A stretch of 17,967 nucleotides of DNA from Gammaproteobacteria bacterium (GTDB lineage Bacteria > Pseudomonadota > Gammaproteobacteria > GRL18). A model generated the notes under the pieces. That model saw nothing but the letters and a program-made list of their open reading frames with translations. It searched no databases and was not told the DNA's origin. The translations under genes were made by a program, and so were the position numbers. The stretch covers positions 1 to 17,967 of the forward strand of contig WTAX01000195.1 in NCBI GenBank assembly GCA_013139395.1. Reading direction: 5' to 3'. Below are positions 14,434 through 17,967 of the stretch, piece after piece. Numbering within the stretch: position 1 is the stretch's first letter; every line of letters starts with the position of its first letter.

Positions 14434-14439
14434 TAGCTC

Positions 14440-14718
14440 ATGGAAATGTTATATCTGGCTATCGCACTTTTCCTGTTGTTGACATTGGTGGCGGGGCTGT
14501 GGCGTGTTTTACGAGGTCCAACATCAGCAGACCGCATGCTGGCAGCACAGTTATTCGGTACCACTGCGGTTGCCTGTGTATTATTGCTGGCACAGGCGTT
14601 TGAGCGCCCGATGTTACGAGATGTGGCATTGATTTTTGCACTGCTGGCAGCAGTAACTGCTGTTGCTTTTGTCCGGCGAGCCTGGGCAGCAGGAGATCAG
14701 AACGATGCTGTTAAGTGA
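14440..14718 (+). CDS. mnhF: Na+/H+ antiporter subunit F (MnhF/MrpF)
   Basis: A 92-residue inner-membrane protein with three hydrophobic segments. The sequence WRVLRGPTSADRMLAAQLFG after the first helix is the characteristic MrpF loop (RGPTxADR). Last residues overlap the start of mnhG by 14 bases, so translation is probably coupled. Ribosome site weak. Confidence 0.92.
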   Translation: MEMLYLAIALFLLLTLVAGLWRVLRGPTSADRMLAAQLFGTTAVACVLLLAQAFERPMLRDVALIFALLAAVTAVAFVRRAWAAGDQNDAVK

Positions 14719-15004
14719 ATTTCTTACATCCGTGTTATTACTTGCCGGTGCATTTTTTTTCCTTGCCGGTACGGTTGGTCTGTTGCGCTTTCCCGATGTT
14801 TATACTCGCCTGCATGCACTGACAAAAGCTGACAATGTCGGCCTGGGATTAATGGTGTTGGGTCTTGCTTTGCAGGCGGAGTCCTGGGCTGTGGCGGGTA
14901 AGTTACTATTGATCTGGTTGTTGGTACTGCTTTCTAGTGCCAGTGTTGCCCATCTGATTGCTAAAGCAGCACGACAAAAAGGTATTGAACCATGGAAGCA
15001 ATAA
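14705..15004 (+). CDS. mnhG: Na+/H+ antiporter subunit G (MnhG/MrpG)
   Basis: About 99 residues with three membrane segments. GTVGLLRFPDVYTRLHALTK, then ADNVGLG, is the MrpG signature. The ATG at 14705 begins the protein at the family's normal place (MLLSEFLTSVLLL) and has AGGAG about ten bases upstream; the longer frame from 14663 is just the mnhF-overlapping extension. Its end overlaps the next gene by 13 bases. Confidence 0.92.
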   Translation: MLLSEFLTSVLLLAGAFFFLAGTVGLLRFPDVYTRLHALTKADNVGLGLMVLGLALQAESWAVAGKLLLIWLLVLLSSASVAHLIAKAARQKGIEPWKQ

Positions 15005-15990
15005 GCTTATTACCGTTGATGACTCTATTGCAGCTGGTATTCGACACCCTGTTAGGTTTTGCTCTGTTATGGCTGGCCTGGCGGGCTCTGGCGAGTCCGG
15101 AACTGTTTCAGGCCATTGTGCTGTTCATCGCCTTCGGTCTATTAATGGCATTGGCCTGGGTTCGACTGGATGCTCCGGATGTTGCCCTGGCTGAAGCAGC
15201 AATCGGAGCGGGGCTGACAGGTGCTTTGTTACTGGCAACACTGGCAAGGCTTGAAGTAAAGAATAGAGCAAAGTCGGAGCTGGAAAAAAAACATGAAGTT
15301 CGGGTAATAACTGAGAAGTCTAAACATCAGACATTTTTTTTCTTGTTACGGATGCTGCTCTTTATGGTTGTCGCAACAGGACTTGTCTATGCTGTATTAA
15401 CTCTTCCAGAGAATACTTCCGGATTGGCAATGCCGGTATTGGAAAACCTTGAAAGCAGTGGTGTGAGTAATCCTGTCACTGCAGTTCTACTTAATTACCG
15501 TGGTTACGATACCTTGCTGGAATTGAGTGTGCTGTTGCTGGCTCTGCTTGGCGTCTGGTCATTTGGTGGTATTCCGAAACCATATAGGTCATTTCCGGGG
15601 CCAGTGCTTAATATGTTGTCACGCCTGCTTATTCCTTTACTTATCATGGTTGCAGGTTATCTATTGTGGGTTGGCGCTCATGCACCGGGTGGAGCCTTTC
15701 AGGGTGGTTCAGTGCTTGGTGCTGCGGGTGTTTTGTTATTGCTGGTAGGTTGGCGGCTGGGTACCCGGTTTGTGGGCTTGCCCCTGCGCATTACTCTGGT
15801 GTTTGGAGTTGGCATATTTGTTTCGGCAGGAGTGGTGTTTATCTTGCTTGGCAGGCAATTTCTGGAATATCCCCCGTCATTTGCCGGGGTATTGATATTG
15901 CTGATCGAAGCTGCGGCAACACTATCTATCGGTATTACGTTGGCTGCTCTGTTTCTGGGTGGTCGGCCAGAGTTCAGGAGGCATAAATGA
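14992..15990 (+). CDS. Fusion of MrpA C-terminal (MbhD/DUF4040-like) domain with MnhB
   Basis: A 332-residue membrane protein joining two pieces that are separate in the textbook Mrp operon. Residues about 15-85 form the MbhD/DUF4040-like region normally at the C-terminus of MrpA (LASPELFQAIVLFIAFGLLM, VRLDAPDVALAEAAIGAGLT). A charged linker (about 88-112) leads to an MbhE-like helix and segment (LLFMVVATGLVYAVLTLPEN; NPVTAVLLNYRGYDTLLELS). From about residue 200 onward is MnhB: FPGPVLNMLSRLLIPLLIMV and WVGAHAPGGAFQGGSVLGAA, both hallmark. This places the A-subunit C-terminus with B, so the large NuoL-like part must come from another gene, probably one of the D-type subunits downstream. Translation is likely coupled: it starts inside mnhG and its stop overlaps mnhC (ATGA). 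Confidence 0.88.
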   Translation: MEAISLLPLMTLLQLVFDTLLGFALLWLAWRALASPELFQAIVLFIAFGLLMALAWVRLDAPDVALAEAAIGAGLTGALLLATLARLEVKNRAKSELEKKHEVRVITEKSKHQTFFFLLRMLLFMVVATGLVYAVLTLPENTSGLAMPVLENLESSGVSNPVTAVLLNYRGYDTLLELSVLLLALLGVWSFGGIPKPYRSFPGPVLNMLSRLLIPLLIMVAGYLLWVGAHAPGGAFQGGSVLGAAGVLLLLVGWRLGTRFVGLPLRITLVFGVGIFVSAGVVFILLGRQFLEYPPSFAGVLILLIEAAATLSIGITLAALFLGGRPEFRRHK

Positions 15991-16295
15991 ATACGGTTTA
16001 CCTCTACACAATGGTCGGAGTGGGATTGTTCACTTTGGGTCTATATGCATTGCTTATCCACTCACATTTATTACGCAAAATTCTGGCTATCAATGTCATG
16101 GGCAGTGGTGTGTTTCTGGTATTAGTGGCACTGGCTGCTCCTACTCAGGGGGCAGTGCCCGATCCGGTGCCTCATGCTATGGTGATCACCGGTATTGTTG
16201 TTGCTGTATCAGCTACTGCACTGGCTTTGGCGTTAGTGTTAAGAGTCCGGACTGAAACGGGCCGAGCTGAACTTCCTGAAGAGCCGTTGGAGTAA
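15987..16295 (+). CDS. mnhC: Na+/H+ antiporter subunit C (MnhC/MrpC, NuoK-like)
   Basis: 102 residues with three membrane segments, homologous to NuoK of complex I. The segment RKILAINVMGSGVFLVLVAL and DPVPHAMVITGIVVAVSATA are typical MrpC motifs. An excellent AGGAGG (15976-15981) precedes the ATG, which overlaps the previous stop. The next gene starts six bases after its stop. Confidence 0.92.
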   Translation: MNTVYLYTMVGVGLFTLGLYALLIHSHLLRKILAINVMGSGVFLVLVALAAPTQGAVPDPVPHAMVITGIVVAVSATALALALVLRVRTETGRAELPEEPLE

Positions 16296-16301
16296 ATTTC
16301 G

Positions 16302-17765
16302 GTGTTTATAACGATGCAGGAGTTTCCCTGGGCGGTAATTATCATCGTACTACCATTGAGCGGTGCTATGCTCAGTTTTTTATTTCCGCGCTGGGTTAAG
16401 TTGCTGGGGGTGCTGGTTGCCCTGAGTGTTGTTGCTGCTGTGGTCGGTCTGGGATGGCAGGTAGTGGAGCAGGGTGCACAACGCTATGCTATTGGCGGCT
16501 GGGGTGCACCGCTGGGTATCGACCTTTATGCTGATGGCCTGAGTTTGCTGATGCTTATAGTGACTGCTCTGGTTTGCCTTGGTGTCAGTGTCTATTCCAC
16601 AGGCTATTTCAATCGTGCTTATTTCAGGCGTTCCAAAGCGAACTATTTTTGGCCGCTGTGGATGTTTTTATGGGCTGCGTTGAATGCCCTGTTTCTCTCT
16701 TCTGATATATTCAATCTTTATGTTACATTGGAATTGCTGGGATTGTCAGCGGTGGCTCTGGTGGCACTGGCCGGAGGTGCAGATGCCCTGACTTCAGCCA
16801 TGCGTTATCTGTTGGTCAGCCTGCTGGGTTCGTTATTTTATCTATTGGGTGTTGCACTGCTTTATCACAGCTTTGGCAGTCTTGATATTGTCATATTATC
16901 GCAACAGGTGGAACCATCACCAGCCGTGTGGGCCTCTGTGGGACTGATAAGTATCGGTTTATTATTAAAAACAGCACTGTTTCCAATGCACTTCTGGCTG
17001 CCGCCAGCCCATACCAGTGCCCCGGCACCAGTCAGCGCACTATTGTCTGCACTGGTGGTGAAGGCGTCATTTTATATTCTGTTACGTATGTGGCTGGAGA
17101 TTTTTCCCGTTGGCGGTACTGCACTTGGACAATTGTTGGGTTTACTGGGCTCAATTGCCATTCTTTGGGGTGGGATTCAGGCACTGCGCCAGACGCGACT
17201 CAAAATGCTGATTGCCTATTCAACCGTTGCGCAATTGGGTTATCTGTTTCTGGCTTTTCCGCTGGGAAGTTATATTGCCTGGAAGGCTGTTCTTTTTCTG
17301 CTGTTATCCCATGCTCTGGCCAAGACTGCCATGTTTATGGCTGCGGGAAATATACTTCATTTTGGCGGACATGACCGCATTAAGGATTTTGACCATGTCG
17401 TGCAATATCAGCCTCTGACTTCAGCCGCTTTTGCCCTGGCTGGTGCCAGTATTATGGGGCTGCCGCCCAGTGGCGGATTTATCGGCAAATGGTTATTGTT
17501 GGAGGCAGCAATACATTCTGGTCAATGGTGGCTGGTGATCATCATCATTATGGGTGGTTTACTGGCTGCGGCTTATGTCTTTAAAGTAATTGGTTATGCA
17601 TTTACTCAATCCAGAGTGTCACATCAAACAAGGAGGGTGCCTGTTCATATGGAGTGGACTGCTCTGGTGCTGGCATTAGCGGCAATCCTGTTGGGTCTGG
17701 CTGCACCCTGGCCGCTGGCATTGATGGATATTGGTTTACCATTTGGTGAGGGAGCTGCAGGATGA
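16302..17765 (+). CDS. mnhD: Na+/H+ antiporter subunit D (MnhD/MrpD, NuoM/N-like)
   Basis: A 487-residue proton-conducting antiporter subunit with about 14 membrane helices, homologous to NuoM/NuoN. The key charged residues of this family are present: glutamate 144 in YVTLELLGLSAV and lysine 223 in LLLKTALFPMHFWLPPAHTS, as well as RLKMLIAYSTVAQLGYLFLA and LSHALAKTAMFMAAGN. I favour the GTG at 16302, which has GGAG at 16289-16292; the ATG at 16314 lacks a ribosome site. Its stop overlaps the next ATG (ATGA). Confidence 0.9.
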   Translation: MFITMQEFPWAVIIIVLPLSGAMLSFLFPRWVKLLGVLVALSVVAAVVGLGWQVVEQGAQRYAIGGWGAPLGIDLYADGLSLLMLIVTALVCLGVSVYSTGYFNRAYFRRSKANYFWPLWMFLWAALNALFLSSDIFNLYVTLELLGLSAVALVALAGGADALTSAMRYLLVSLLGSLFYLLGVALLYHSFGSLDIVILSQQVEPSPAVWASVGLISIGLLLKTALFPMHFWLPPAHTSAPAPVSALLSALVVKASFYILLRMWLEIFPVGGTALGQLLGLLGSIAILWGGIQALRQTRLKMLIAYSTVAQLGYLFLAFPLGSYIAWKAVLFLLLSHALAKTAMFMAAGNILHFGGHDRIKDFDHVVQYQPLTSAAFALAGASIMGLPPSGGFIGKWLLLEAAIHSGQWWLVIIIIMGGLLAAAYVFKVIGYAFTQSRVSHQTRRVPVHMEWTALVLALAAILLGLAAPWPLALMDIGLPFGEGAAG

Positions 17766-17967
17766 ACTGGGACGCCTCATTACCCTTGTTGATTGTGCTC
17801 AGTTCTCTATTCGTGGGAATTGTGATTTTCTTTCTTCCGGAGGAACGTGCTGTCACCCGTATTGCCTTGAATCTGGCCGGTGCCGTGTTTAAGCTCATAT
17901 TGGTTGGAGTGATGAGCTGGGGTGTGTTTTTTCACGGCCACCATTATGAATTTCGAATGTTCTTATT
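17762..17967 (+). CDS. Second NuoL/M/N-like antiporter subunit (5' part only)
   Basis: The ATG overlaps the mnhD stop. The first 68 residues (MNWDASLPLLIVLSSLFVGI, VIFFLPEERAVTRIALNLAG, ...FHGHHYEFRMF) look like the start of another proton-conducting subunit, with a first helix, an EERAVTR loop and a second helix. It is cut off by the window end, so whether it is a D-type or A-type (NuoL-like) subunit cannot be told. Because the A C-terminal domain is fused to B here, this gene may supply the missing main part of subunit A. Confidence 0.8.
   Translation, partial: MNWDASLPLLIVLSSLFVGIVIFFLPEERAVTRIALNLAGAVFKLILVGVMSWGVFFHGHHYEFRMFL

Noticed and set aside
16928..17374. Plus-strand 148-codon frame inside mnhD
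   Set aside because: Alternative-frame shadow of a well-conserved membrane protein; composition is typical of out-of-frame translation.

Overview
The window looks like chromosomal DNA of a gammaproteobacterium with an AT-leaning genome, probably from a marine or otherwise sodium-rich habitat. This is inferred from the types of proteins (NhaR, Mnh/Mrp antiporter, NavBac channel, UspE-like protein, short HPF, DUF3820, Sel1-type lytic transglycosylase), not from any rRNA marker. No tRNA, rRNA or CRISPR array was seen.

Left part (1-5350): a bacterial voltage-gated sodium channel converges on a DHH/DHHA1 phosphoesterase; next come a Sel1-repeat lytic transglycosylase (minus), a DUF3820 protein followed by a lipoprotein M48 metallopeptidase, and a sulfotransferase-like protein that seems to start at TTG.

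Middle part (about 5350-8720): a low-density stretch of decayed genes. On reading all frames I find a 5'-truncated marC with an internal stop, a probable IS91-type transposase C-terminus, an unidentified minus-strand reading frame broken by two stops, the tail of a tyrosine recombinase, and a frameshifted DUF4336 gene abutting that tail. Only one clearly intact gene sits here, a lipoprotein of unknown function (7185-7778), plus some short ORFs. This looks like an old mobile-element landing zone.

Right part (8772-17967): an MBL-fold hydrolase, a PhnD-like periplasmic sensor fused to a GGDEF diguanylate cyclase, then hpf divergent from an nhaR-type LysR regulator, and finally a long tightly packed antiporter operon: mnhE, a uspE-like tandem universal stress protein, mnhF, mnhG, a fused MrpA-C-terminal/MnhB protein, mnhC, mnhD and the start of a second NuoL/M/N-like subunit that runs off the end. 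Stops and starts overlap at most junctions.

The most interesting regulatory signal is a TTCG-N7-CGAA palindrome present once just upstream of nhaR and again between nhaR and mnhE, which suggests that NhaR controls both itself and the antiporter operon. With the sodium channel at the left end, Na+ handling is the theme of the window, although the channel and antiporter genes are about 12 kb apart and need not be co-regulated.
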